A stretch of DNA of 64,000 nt from Sphagnum magellanicum. Its lineage: Eukaryota > Streptophyta > Sphagnopsida > Sphagnales > Sphagnaceae. The stretch spans positions 17,685,349-17,749,348 of the forward strand of contig CM038918.1 in NCBI GenBank assembly GCA_021904315.1. The letters are read 5' to 3'. This document shows, piece by piece, positions 33,346 through 43,261 of the stretch. Below the pieces are notes generated by a model. That model worked only from the letters and a program-made list of their open reading frames with translations. It had not been told where the DNA came from and did not search any database. Position 1 is the stretch's first letter, and every line of letters begins with the position of its first letter. The translations under genes were made by a program, and so were the position numbers.

Positions 33346-33391
33346 ACTGCAGGGATATGGATTCATACACAAAGACCTCAATCCACTGCAG
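33276..33391. ncRNA. Pre-miRNA-like foldback made from kinase catalytic-loop DNA (candidate)
   Basis: Core arms of 33 nt at 33288-33320 (starts GAGGTCTTTATGTATCAATC) and 33347-33379 (ends CATACACAAAGACCTC), with a 26-nt loop; 28 of 33 positions pair. Pairing continues outward with one bulge through GTGGA near 33280 and TCCAC near 33383. The left arm, on the minus strand, reads GCGLIHKDL; the right arm, on the plus strand, reads GYGFIHKDL. Both arms are therefore copies of the same kinase code, placed head to head. From either strand the 5' arm would be antisense to kinase mRNA. Expression is unknown, and a simple inverted duplication without RNA function is the alternative. Confidence 0.45.
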
Positions 33392-33399
33392 ATGTATGC

Positions 33400-35042
33400 A
33401 AGTTCATAGCAGCAAAACGAGTGGTCAGCACGCCTTCCCTTCCCTTTCCGCGTTACCGACGCCCTTCGAATTTTTTCTTCTTCTTGCTGTCCCATGGTAC
33501 TGGAATCGATGCTATGAGAGATGGTCGCTGCTGGCGGCGTAGAGACTTGCGACTAGTACAGGTCTAGAGTCGATCAACCCGACACCTAAAGTAAAGACAG
33601 CAAGCGAAAGGTAGTGCAAGACCGAGTCTGTTTGCAAGAACGCTAGTTACGAAAACCACTGTGCAATGAAGAAAGAACCGAGAGGGTAGTACTTTGTGGA
33701 CGAGAACTCCCGCAGAAAAACACTGTGAAACTTCCTGGGGGCCTGGAAAAGTTAACATGTTGCCAGGGCCCTCCCAGAGCGCCAGTAGCAGCAGGAAATG
33801 ATTGTTTCTCATTGGCCAACTACAATGATTGGCCCAGGTGGTGAGAGTTAAATGGTCTCTCACTTTGTGCGGTCCATCTTTTCAGGTTCATGGGTAGGGA
33901 TGGAGGAAAAGCTAAACTGCGCAAGCTGGATGTGCTAAATACTGATAAAGGGCTGCTGTTGGGCATGCTCTAAGACTGGGGCATAAATGTCCTGAATCGC
34001 TTCAAATAATTTAAACTCAACTAACTAGTGGCTTGGAGAAAAAGGCTCCATATTGTGCGAAAAACAAAAAAAATTGTGTCTTTAATTTGAAAGGCGAAGA
34101 TGTTTATGTTTCGATTTGAAAGGTGAAGAAGTGTATACACTTCAATTTGAAAGGCAAAGAAGTGGACACTTCAAATTCAAGCTTTCGTTGGTCATACAAA
34201 TTTTTGCTTGGTCACTTTGTTTTTCCATTGTGCTGAATAGGCATTCATTTCAATCTCATCTAAAAGCAAAAATGGAACACAAAATGTGGAAAGTAGATTG
34301 TTGATAACAATAGGGTAGAGTCACCCATCACCAAAAACCCATGAGTGAGTGAGCATCCAAACAGTTCAAAATTTGACCTGCTAATAAACAGTGCTCACCT
34401 GATACCTGTTGGATAATACCTTATGAGCAAACAAATGGTTCTTAAAACTTGTGGTTGAGATTTTAAAACCTTCCATTCAAATATAAGGTTTTTGTGTTCA
34501 TCAGCCAGCTTCAAATCTCCAGTAGGCTATGTTAAAATATTTGCTTGTTCATTTGCCTCTTTGTGTTTGGCAATGGGTTGTCATTGGGAATTTCCACCAC
34601 CTTGTTTCATTTTTTGAAAGGCAATCATGCATGTGCACTTGTGTTTGTTGTTATAAATGGAGTCGTTTAGAATAAAGTTTTACATCCTTTGCTAGTAAGA
34701 CCGATATTCTTTGTGTATGAAATCTAGGAAGTCCAGTTATAAGATGCACTTCAGTTGCACACAGAAGCATAAGTGTGTTCACAGGAGATTGAACTTGGGA
34801 TCACTCCTACTTTGGGAGAATTTGTCTTACTTGTTTCAAACCCAAGTGTAGGTTTGGAAACTATTGTAGGGGCATCAGGTGAAGGGCTACTTAGGCCCTT
34901 TGGATCTCTTGGGCTGAAAGTGATCAGAGACTGAGTTCACACTCTTTAAAAGCTTAAGTGTTCGCCCACCAGCCTATCCACACTATGACTGTATTGCATA
35001 GTGTGAACATGTGCAGGTAGGTACTGAGTAGTGTTGAAAAGA
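33400..35042. other. Intergenic stretch, G+C-richer at 33420-33870
   Basis: The G+C-richer part has CCAAT-type boxes (attggccaac, attggccc, near 33812-33836) and minus-strand open frames at 33564-33863 and 33295-33495. The second starts MGQQEEEKIRRASV and could be a leader exon of the decayed kinase, but nothing supports it beyond position. From 33900 on I see no gene; a small tandem repeat at 34084-34180 is listed separately. Confidence 0.35.
34084..34180. repeat. Three-copy 31-32-bp repeat with palindrome
   Basis: ATTTGAAAGGCGAAGA(AG)TG recurs at about 34084, 34116 and 34147. The second copy contains the perfect 16-bp palindrome GAAGTGTATACACTTC. Confidence 0.7.
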
Positions 35043-35182
35043 GTTACAACCAGTGTTGGGTGGGTATCACATTTTTATGATGACCTCCGGATCTGGTTTT
35101 CATAAAACAATTTATAAAAGAGTTTGGTTTTCACCTTTTTTTCTTTCCCCCTAAAATTTATATGCCAAGCAAAGGTATCAAT

Positions 35183-35206
35183 ATATATATATATATATAT
35201 ATATAA
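35183..35206. repeat. (TA)n microsatellite inside the hAT element
   Basis: About twelve AT/TA dinucleotides near the left end. Confidence 0.8.
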
Positions 35207-37089
35207 ACTGGTTCTCAATATGCAAGTTCTTGAAATTTTGAGAACAACTAGTTCTCCTTTGTTGGTTCTCACAAACTGGGTATTACTTATTAATTGATTA
35301 TTATTAAAAAAATTCCAGAAAATTAAAATTAAAATTATTTAAAAATTTTGAATGTTTTTTTCCCTTACTAATGAAAAAATTACAAACATTGTTACAAACA
35401 ACTTTTCAACACTAAATAATATTTTATTTATTGAAGTTTTACACTTCAATAGTTTCATCCCTTTCAAATTCACCTTCAAATTCTTGTAATTGTTTTTCTA
35501 AATCTATATCCTTTTCAAGGAATTTCACTAAACTAGATGGAGACTTACAACCTATTTAAAGATCATTAGGCGAATTTTTGTTGACAAATATCAACTTTTC
35601 TAAATTTTCAGTTTGCAAATGACATCTCCTAAGGTTGATAAGTATTCCAACCAAAGATTTATTTTTATTTTAAAAAAATTTGAGATCCAATAACACCCAA
35701 AATCTGTCCGGCTAAAAATCCAATTATAGGAAACATTGTTTCATGTTTCTGCCACCACTGAAGAGGACATGATGTCCGTAATGTCCAATTGATATCTCTT
35801 GAAAACTAGCAACTCCATCTTCACAAGCTCTTCTATTGGTTCACTTGTGCCTCCAATTTGCTCAAAAATATCCAAACTGCAATCTTGTTCAAAAATATTT
35901 TGGTTAGGACAATTCCTATTTAACCTTACCAAAGGATGCAAATGTTCATGGCATTTCACCAACATAGGATACAACAATTTTCTATCATATTCTTCAACAA
36001 GAACAACACCTTGCTCCTTTCCAACAAATGAAGATATTATATGAAGATTCTTAAACCTAGGTCTAACATTAAAGAGATCATATTATGAGCTTTCCTATTT
36101 TCATAATTTTTCAAGAATGAAAGGAAAGAATCTAACACATTGATTACCTCCCTTCTAATGTTAAAGGCCAACAAAGATTAACCCATTAAAAATAATGGAA
36201 TCGTCTTCTAGTATGCTTTCAAATGAAGAAATGATTTATTCCTATTATAGGTTTTTGATAACAAAGAATAAAATGCATGATTTGTGTATTCTCAAAATCA
36301 ATTTCTGTATTATCATTGACACAAAAAAAATCTAACACAAAGACAATCTTCCATGTGATTACCAACTTTTTCTTTATGCATGTAATTTTTTAAGATTTAT
36401 TTTCATTTCTTCTTCTCTCTCATTTTTTGGATTCTTGCTTGTTTCAATTTGCACACTTACATTTTCTTCCATAATGTCATCATTCATAGAGATTTCAATT
36501 GTCTCATTATTTCCCATTACAACATTTTCATCTACAAACGATTGTTCCATTGGTAGTTTTCACAAAAATATTTCTAGAGTTAACTAAGGTACAAGATTAA
36601 TAGACAATTCTAAATTTTTTCACAAACAAAAGAAAAAATAAATCAAATATTCACAAATGTTTAGGTTTAGAAAAAACATTTACAAAAATAGTGGGTTTAA
36701 GGGTAAAGTTTTGAAAAAACATTTACAAACAATGGGGTTGAAAGTTAGGAAACAAAATAAAATTATTCACTTTTCTTTCATTAAGGTTATAAAAATGTAT
36801 AATGATAATTTTATTTAGAAAAACCATTTGGGTTTATGGATATCTTGCACATTAACAAACAAAAAATCAAAATACATTATAAACAAACATATGACAAGAA
36901 TCAAAAAAATAAAACAAGAATAAAACAAAACATAAATTTAAGACAAAACTACTTAACAAAAAAAATAAAATAATAATCACAAAACCAAAAAAAAAAACTT
37001 ACTTTTTTGGTGGTTGCTGGAAAATTCATTTCTCCAAGTTCCAAGCTCCTCCTTACAAAAGAAAGAGGAGAGAAGTACCAACCAACAAA

Positions 37090-37480
37090 GTAGCAAAGCA
37101 ACAAATGGTGTGGGGGAGGGGGGGGGTTCAGAAGGTACCTCAAGGTAATGAAGTAGTGCGCGATGGCAGCACGCAATGACAACAAGATAGGGTAACGAGG
37201 TTGAGAGGAAGCACACGAGACAACGAAATTATGCAATGAAACGACAAGGTAGCACAATAAGGTGAAAAGGTAGCGTGATGAGGCAATGAAGTGAAGGAGT
37301 GAGGCAACATGACAAAGTGGCAAGGTAGTGTGGAAGAGGCAGTGAGCTAGTGTGAAAGAGGCAATGGGGTAATAATGTAGCGAGGTGACAAAGCAACAAT
37401 GCAACACGATGAGGCAACAAGCAGTGCACAAGGCAACGAGAGGAGATAGCACAAGGAGGCAATGAGGAAGCAATGCAATG
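37090..37480. repeat. Low-complexity array in hAT (GAGGCAACAATG type)
   Basis: Short variable units such as aatgaggcaac, aaggtagcgtgatgagg and caacaatgcaacacgatg. The complement gives the same TTGTTGC/CCTTGTCAC style as the array at 16284-16670. Confidence 0.65.
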
Positions 37481-38056
37481 AGGTAGAACAATACAAAAGG
37501 TAAAGAAAAGAAATAGAAGGGGAAAAAGGAAAAAAGAAAAAAAAGAGAGTGAGAGTGAGAGAAGGTGAATGGTGAGGAAAAGAAAAAAGTAAAGAAAAAA
37601 GGAAAAAAATTAACTCTATGATCTAAAGCCAAACTCCAAAATCTAAACAATACAAAAGGCAATGCCCAACCACAAAGCCCACCCCTTGTGAACACAAGTG
37701 AAATATTGCAAGAGGAAGAACTAGAGTAAAAAAGTGCATTTTATTAAAAAAAAATCAGGGTTTTCTGGAAGTGGTCGTTGGAGATACGACGTCTCAACCC
37801 AACCTCCACCTAACTCTAAGTTTTTCACTTAGGATTCTCTTGAGACCCTTACCTGGGTTAGGGGTCAGACCTTAACCGAGTCTCACTATTTTTATTTATT
37901 TATAACTTAACCGGTTATCACCATCCGGGTTTTCACAAAGTGAGAATCAGAGATCCGGTTTTAATTCAGGGTATCATTCAGTGTGATACCCTGAGGGGTT
38001 CGGACTCTGATGCTCGACTGATGCCCCGAGGGATTTGTGATACCCGCCCAACACTG

Positions 38057-38882
38057 GTTACGAGCCTATTGCCATAGTGTGAGCTTGTGCAGTAATGACC
38101 TGACAGTTTTGGCCCCGTAGTGTGAACGGAAAGTCTGATTCTTAGGCGAGTTTTTCCTCTCTACGAGCGGACAGAAGTTTCCTGTGCTTCGTTTTTTCTT
38201 CGTCGGATTGCTCGCTTCCCCTAGCGATTTGTTGTGTAGCAGATTGTCGCGCTCCAGTTGCGTTTTTTTGGTATTTTATGTAGTTCTTTCACTCTGTTAG
38301 CAAACTGCAGTCGGTAATGCGGGAAATTCAGTTTTCATTTCCAGGTTGTTTTGTGTGTGTGTGTGTGTATGTGTTTTTTTATTTAAGGTCCAGAGACAGG
38401 CGCTCGCTCGGTGACATCGGGGATTTTTCGGAAGAAGAAGCTTGAAGGAATGAAGCCTCTGTTGTTGAGTATGCTCGCCACATCACTGGAACAGCTTATG
38501 CAGCAGTATTGCTCCCGGTATTGTTAATTCTGCAGAAGAACAAGAAGTGTAGAATAATGTTTTCTGTTAAGAGATTCTGGATTTCAGTGAAGAAGAAGGT
38601 GAAGGAGATGAAGAAGCTTTTCTTCACGGCTCTAAGAGATGGCGGAGCGCATGTAACAAGTATTTTGCTAGCCACTGTCTTCTCTTGTTTGATTTCTTGC
38701 TGTGAACACTTTGATTTTGCGCATGCTCGTTGTCACCACCATCGTTACAGTATATTCTCACTGCTTGAAGGAACTCACTGAGGAGACAAGAGTAGAAGCC
38801 ACCATTTTCTGTTCACAAGAGTTTTTCTGTTGAATTTGTAATTCCGCTTTTGTTTCTGCAACAATGATGTGCAGGCAAAAAC
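38057..38882 (+). promoter_or_regulatory. Probable leader of the 257-residue gene, with upstream open frames
   Basis: Between the hAT end and the start codon the DNA is G+C-richer (38090-38280) and has a GT microsatellite (38349-38372). Short frames precede the main one: ATG 38449 (26 codons, starts MKPLLLSMLATSL), and ATG 38560 (74 codons, Lys-rich then hydrophobic, starts MFSVKRFWISVKKKV, ends 38781). A clear acceptor (gatgtgcag, ending about 38876) sits just before the main ATG, so a leader intron is likely. Whether the 74-codon frame is translated cannot be judged. Confidence 0.4.
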
Positions 38883-39656
38883 ATGTCGGTATCTTTGTTA
38901 CCGTGGGAGAAGGTCGGCGATGCAGCAGAGTCGGAGGTGCTCCTTTGGGATGGAGTATCAGAAGTGCTGGACCAAGAGTTTGGCAGCTTGAAAGAGACTC
39001 AATGGCGGAAATGGTACATATCGCCCATGGTTGATGCTGTCTGGGGAATTGCGAAGCTCGTAGCTTACCTGCAGTTTGTACCTACCAATTCCAACGCCGT
39101 TAAACACCACACTGCCGCAAGGAACTGGCTATTACACCTTCTGGAAACCTTCAAAGAGATTTGGACAACCTTCGAAGAGATTTTGCAAGATCGATATGGA
39201 CAATTCGGTGAGTGGAAGTCTATGCTGTTTGCTGAGATCGCAGTTCTCCACATCTGCAATCTGTTGATCTTGAACAAAGACAAAAATGCTGCAGAGACCC
39301 TCAAATTCAAGACCTTTTTTGAAAACAGATGTCAAGAATTGGTTGAGGATGATGATCTTGTTGTTGGAGACGACAGTCCAATGCATTCTAGAGCAGGATA
39401 CATTGCAGTGGTACAATCTATTCTGAAAGTCATTTCAACCAGTTGCACAACCCTAGTTCACACATCCAAGCTAGATTATGTTCAGAAACTTGTGGAGCAA
39501 TGGCTGTGTGATTACAAGCATGTTGAGCAATGGTGTTCAGAGCTTTGTAACGAAAGCAGCATGTCTCAAGCTCAAACATCAATGGATGAGCTTCAGATCA
39601 TGTGCAGCCATGCACATATGGTGATCATTGCTATTGAGATGAGAAGGACAATGTGA
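38883..39656 (+). CDS. Unrecognised helical protein, 257 residues
   Basis: A single open exon of 258 codons, with codon use and base composition unlike the AT-rich surroundings and a splice acceptor shortly before its ATG. I do not recognise the family. The protein starts MSVSLLPWEKVGDA and is rich in Glu, Leu, Lys and Trp in heptad-like spacing (WLLHLLETFKEIWTTFEEIL; FAEIAVLHICNLLIL; IAVVQSILKVIS; KLVEQWLCDYKHVEQW). It looks all-alpha, with seven to nine helices, seven tryptophans in the first half or so, no signal peptide and no membrane segment. An acidic loop (VEDDDLVVGDDS) divides it. The tail HAHMVIIAIEMRRTM ends at TGA. The frame may be joined to further coding exons upstream, since the acceptor phase permits it. 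Confidence 0.65.
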   Translation: MSVSLLPWEKVGDAAESEVLLWDGVSEVLDQEFGSLKETQWRKWYISPMVDAVWGIAKLVAYLQFVPTNSNAVKHHTAARNWLLHLLETFKEIWTTFEEILQDRYGQFGEWKSMLFAEIAVLHICNLLILNKDKNAAETLKFKTFFENRCQELVEDDDLVVGDDSPMHSRAGYIAVVQSILKVISTSCTTLVHTSKLDYVQKLVEQWLCDYKHVEQWCSELCNESSMSQAQTSMDELQIMCSHAHMVIIAIEMRRTM

Positions 39657-41888
39657 ACAGATGAATTGAGTATGTGATACTTATGACAATTGAGTGAGTG
39701 CACTATCAAACTTCTTTGATTTCACTATGTCTCTTGAATGCTAGCCAACATCATGAGTGAGTCTCCAGGTGTTGCTTCCAGAAGTGGCAACAGATTGTAA
39801 GATGGAGATGTTTGTTGCTTCCAGAAGTGGTGACAGTTTGCATGATGCAGATGTTTGAAGCTTCCAGAAGCAGGAACAGATTGAAAGATACAGATATTTT
39901 GTGGCATCCACAAGTGGTGACAGATTGCAAGACGCAATTTTTTTGTTGCTTCCAGAAGCAGCAACAGATTGTCAGATGCATGTGCATGTATATTGTTTCA
40001 CCTGGAAGTTTGGGCGGATTATCATGTACAAGTATCTACTACATCCACTGCTGGGAGATGATGAACTCAATGGGTTTTTTTAGCCATGGCAGCTCTTACT
40101 GTTATTCATGATGAATGTGATGAGGGTTTGACACATTTGGAGTGACACTCACGAGGAGGTTATGAGTCCTGGCTATGCTGATGATTATGATTGTCCTGTG
40201 AGTTTTTCAAAGTGTTATGGTTGTTGTAAAGTCATTGATAATTATATATATTGATTGCATGTACAGTAAGAGAAGATGAGAAATAGGTCTAAACATTAGT
40301 CTGAACACTTTAAATCGTGTTTTCTTTGCATATGCAGATATGTACATATGTATAAGTGTATTGCTGCTTGTGCTCATTCTGGTGAGCAACATATGGTGCG
40401 CTTTGTTGATAGATCAGGAGGAAAGACAAGTGTTGTGCACATGCATGGTTGAAGTTGAAAATGTTTAGAGAAATCTGCAAGGAGGAGGAATTTTGTACCA
40501 TGGACTGTGAAGAAATAAATTTATTCACAGTTCTTGACTGAACTGTTTCTCACAGCACTTACTCAATGTTGTACACAAAAAGCAGTCTTCAATGGTCAAG
40601 TTAGAGATGACATGTTTGTGTACTGCAGATGCTTATCCACAAAGCAAAAGAAGGAATGCAGGCACAAATGTTGTCATTGTGTGCAGCTTCTTTAGTTAAG
40701 AAGAATACTAGAATGACAAATGTACCACCATATTTCATGAATGGCTTCTGGATGCATTTTTCTTTTGCAGGGGGGATACTGTATGTGGTCTCTTCCTCTT
40801 CCTCAGACAATCAACTTGCAGAGTGAAAGGAGCTCAAGGAGGTGTGAAATTGATCATATGTTGTCAAGTAAGCCACCATCTGCTAGAAAGTTCTCATTCA
40901 ACATCATTGGTGAACAGTGTGACCATCTATTGTGCTCTTCCTTGAAACCTGTCCCAAGTGCATCTCCTCCCACCATCACATTAGCATCTTGTCAGAACTT
41001 TCAACCCTACTAGAATGTGAGCAAAATAATTGCCATTTGAATTCTTTGTCTCTTTAGATAAGCTTTGGCAGGTCACTTTTAGTCTTATCATTGTTCTCCA
41101 ATTCATGTTTCAATGCTTTGTTTTAGCATGGCAGGTACTGGAAGAAGGAATTTCACAGCTAGAACCGAAGGCAAGACTTAAACCCAAGAACATCTCTTTT
41201 GACACTTAATTTATGCTAGGATTGTCAACAAATTGTAGATTTAAGCTTTCTTTAAGGGGTCTGGTGTTATGAAGCAGGTTTCATAGAGTTTCCTTCCTCT
41301 CTTGGTAGCTTCTGGGCACGACTGCTGCCCAGCTTCCAAGGTCTCTGTCTCCTTCTCCCTTCCCTACCACTTTCTTCTCTCCTTAGATCAGGTTCGAGAG
41401 TTATGCACCTACATCCCATAAAGAAAGGTTGCAATAAGTACACCTGAGAAGGCAAGGAAATTAAAGTGAACACACATTTGCAGGTACCATTAGCCTGGGC
41501 CAAGTTCAAAGAGAAGAAATCACAAGACTTCTTAAAAGCCCTAAAATCTGAGATCGAATACCATCTTTCACTTTCAATTTCAAGCCCATTGATGTGATAC
41601 CCAAGTGGCTAATCTTTGAACTAAATATGTCATTGAATTTTAGAAGGATGAATTAGTGCTTGTGGGGCACTAGTAACAAGGTCACCTACTTTGTGGGAGT
41701 CATGTTCTCTCCAGCAGCTTGTGATAAAGGTTGAATTCTTATAGCCTCCTCAGTTGATTCGATTTGGTTATCTTGTGGATTCATAAATGCTGCCAAAAGT
41801 GATTTAAAAAAAAAAATCCAACCTCTTATATTGTGGTATCCACAAAATCATATCATTGAATCTGACTTGCTGGTAAATTGGTCAGCAT
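39657..41888. other. 3' region of the 257-residue gene and intergenic DNA
   Basis: Starts with the 43-bp tandem array (separate entry). The open frames at 40741-41013 (plus) and 41267-41509 (minus) have no recognisable content. Some of the DNA near 41200-41888 is probably the 3' untranslated part of the minus-strand WOX gene. Confidence 0.35.
39771..39988. repeat. Five-copy 43/44-bp tandem repeat
   Basis: Units start GTTGCTTCCAGAAGTGG and continue CAACAGATTG and AGATGCAGATGTTT, with starts at 39771, 39814, 39857, 39901 and 39945. The period is not a multiple of three and no frame is kept, so it is not coding repeat. It lies just after the stop codon of the 257-residue gene, in its likely 3' untranslated region. 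Confidence 0.8.
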
Positions 41889-43261
41889 TTACTCACCTTG
41901 TTTCAATTTGTGAGGCTCAAAAGATGATGTTCCCCTGGCAAAGGCCAGTAAATCAGGTTGTGTACTATTACTGTTTTTCAGCTGCGGGAGCATATCAGTT
42001 GGAGCTCCCTGCTGGTAAATATTATTCCCCTTCCATTGATCAAGCTCCCTCTGGGCTCTGCTATGTGAACTGCCCCCAGCATCAGAGTCACCAATACCTC
42101 CACAGTCACTTTGTGTTGGGCCTGGTGCTGATCTTAGTTGCTTTGCAGCCTGCAGGGATTCTGCATTTGTATCCACTGCTGATGCATCCCGTTTTCGGAC
42201 CATCTGCAGTGCTCTACCATAGTCTATCAGTAAAAGCAATCCTAGGCTGGACTTATTACATCTCCATTGCCATGATAGAAATAGGAGCAAGGGTTTGTTT
42301 CAGTCCTTGAAAGGCTCAAGGGGTTGAATAGAGACTGTCACCTGTTGTCTTCTCTTGACATAGGCCTTGCGGTTTCGGAACCAGTTGTATACATTGGTTT
42401 CCTGAACATGGCCATGCTGAATTAGCTCTGTAGTAATCTCTCTGAGGCGCTGTTTGTTGGGGGTTCCATTTCCCTGCTCGTATAGATTTTTGAGAATCTG
42501 GAGCTGGCTCTGGCTTGGAGTCCATCGTTGCTGCTGCTGCTGAACTCTGACCTGACGACGCGTGGGTGTCACATTTATTTGGTCCAGTACTACTGAAGGC
42601 TGCTGCAATCCTGCCATGGATGCCTGTGAAATCACCAGCCCCACACCAGCCAAGCCTTGTGAGAGATTTTTTCTCCACTTAATGACAACTGATGAATCCT
42701 GACAGGCAATTCACTCAAAACTCTTGAATTCAGAGAAAATAAAAAGCTTTTCCAAAATTCTTGTTTGATCTCTGTGGAAAGACAACTAAACATTAGACCT
42801 GTGTTGTACTCAATTGAGACTCTGAGCAAGAAACTAGGCTTTGCAACAATGATGACGATGTCCTTCTGTGCCCAGGCAACATGCCCATTGAAGTGCAAAT
42901 TTCCATTGCCAGTCAAAGGTCACGACTTTTCAGCCTCAGAGGATGCACTTGTTCAGTCATCGAAGGGGCACACTGAAGAGAATCCATCATGAAAGGTAAC
43001 TGACTACTCACTTTGAGCTCTTATTCTGATCAATCCTACCTTTAGAGAAATTTGAAACCAAAATTTCTCCAATTGATTGAGTCACAAGAATTGGGAAGAA
43101 AAAGAGGGAGGCACAAGGATCAGATCAACCACAAAGGCTCAGACAGAAATCTGCTCATAGAGACTAGCTTTGTGCAATGCCACCAACTGTTGGTAGATCA
43201 TTGCACACTCCAAGATTTTGCTAACACAATAAAATGCGGCAAACTGCTTCTCCGTCATCAC
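41889..43261 (-). CDS. WOX13-like: WOX13-clade homeobox transcription factor (5' end open)
   Basis: A nuclear DNA-binding regulator of the WUSCHEL-related homeobox family. Exons 43261-43145, 42623-42342 and 42203-41889 join in phase to 237 residues from VMTEK. Exon one gives VMTEKQFAAF and IYQQLVALHKA, the N-terminal block that sets the WOX13 clade apart (compare VMTDEQYETL and ICERLVEMHK of Arabidopsis WOX13). Exon two holds the homeodomain: QQRWTPSQSQLQILKNLYEQ, then GNGTPNKQRLREITTELIQH, then GHVQETNVYNWFRNRKAYVK. Exon three opens VRKRDASAVDTNAESLQ, in the place of the ESEVETEVES block, and ends after a Ser/Gln-rich tail. Recognition helix: position 50 is Arg instead of the usual Gln, and 53 is Lys. 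The first intron donor (TCT, then gtctga) is weak. Translation could start at ATG 43258 or in an upstream exon; a GA-rich likely leader lies at 43480-43660. Confidence 0.85.

Larger units (their letters stand above)
35051..38056 (-). mobile_element. hAT transposon, degraded inside, ends intact
   Basis: Left end CAGTGTTGGGTGGGTATCAC and right end (inward, minus strand) CAGTGTTGGGCGGGTATCAC differ at one base. The flanks are GTTACAAC (35043-35050) and GTTACGAG (38057-38064), an 8-bp target duplication matching at six of eight positions, as the hAT superfamily makes. Inside on the minus strand, pieces of the C-terminal dimerisation domain can be read in shifting frames around 35740-35480: GFLAGQILGVIGSQI and LQTENLEKLIFVNKN. 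These are the same blocks as in the remnant at 52.2 kb. The 5' half on the minus strand (36950-37700) is a low-complexity array that gives a long but meaningless open frame. The element ends about 100 bp before the leader of the gene at 38.2-39.7 kb. Confidence 0.88.

Noticed and set aside
33352-33410. Plus-strand reading GYGFIHKDLNP as a kinase gene
   Set aside because: It is the inverted second copy of the minus-strand catalytic loop and stops after a few codons. It is explained as one arm of the foldback.
34780-34860. Second tRNA-like B box (AGTTCAATCTCC on minus)
   Set aside because: No A box at a suitable distance, so I did not call it.
36949-37695. A 248-codon minus-strand open frame, hydrophobic
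   Set aside because: It lies inside the hAT element over a low-complexity array, and other frames of the same stretch give similar strings.
42316-42678. A 120-codon minus-strand frame overlapping the WOX homeodomain exon
   Set aside because: It is a shadow in another frame; the homeodomain frame fits splice phase and family.
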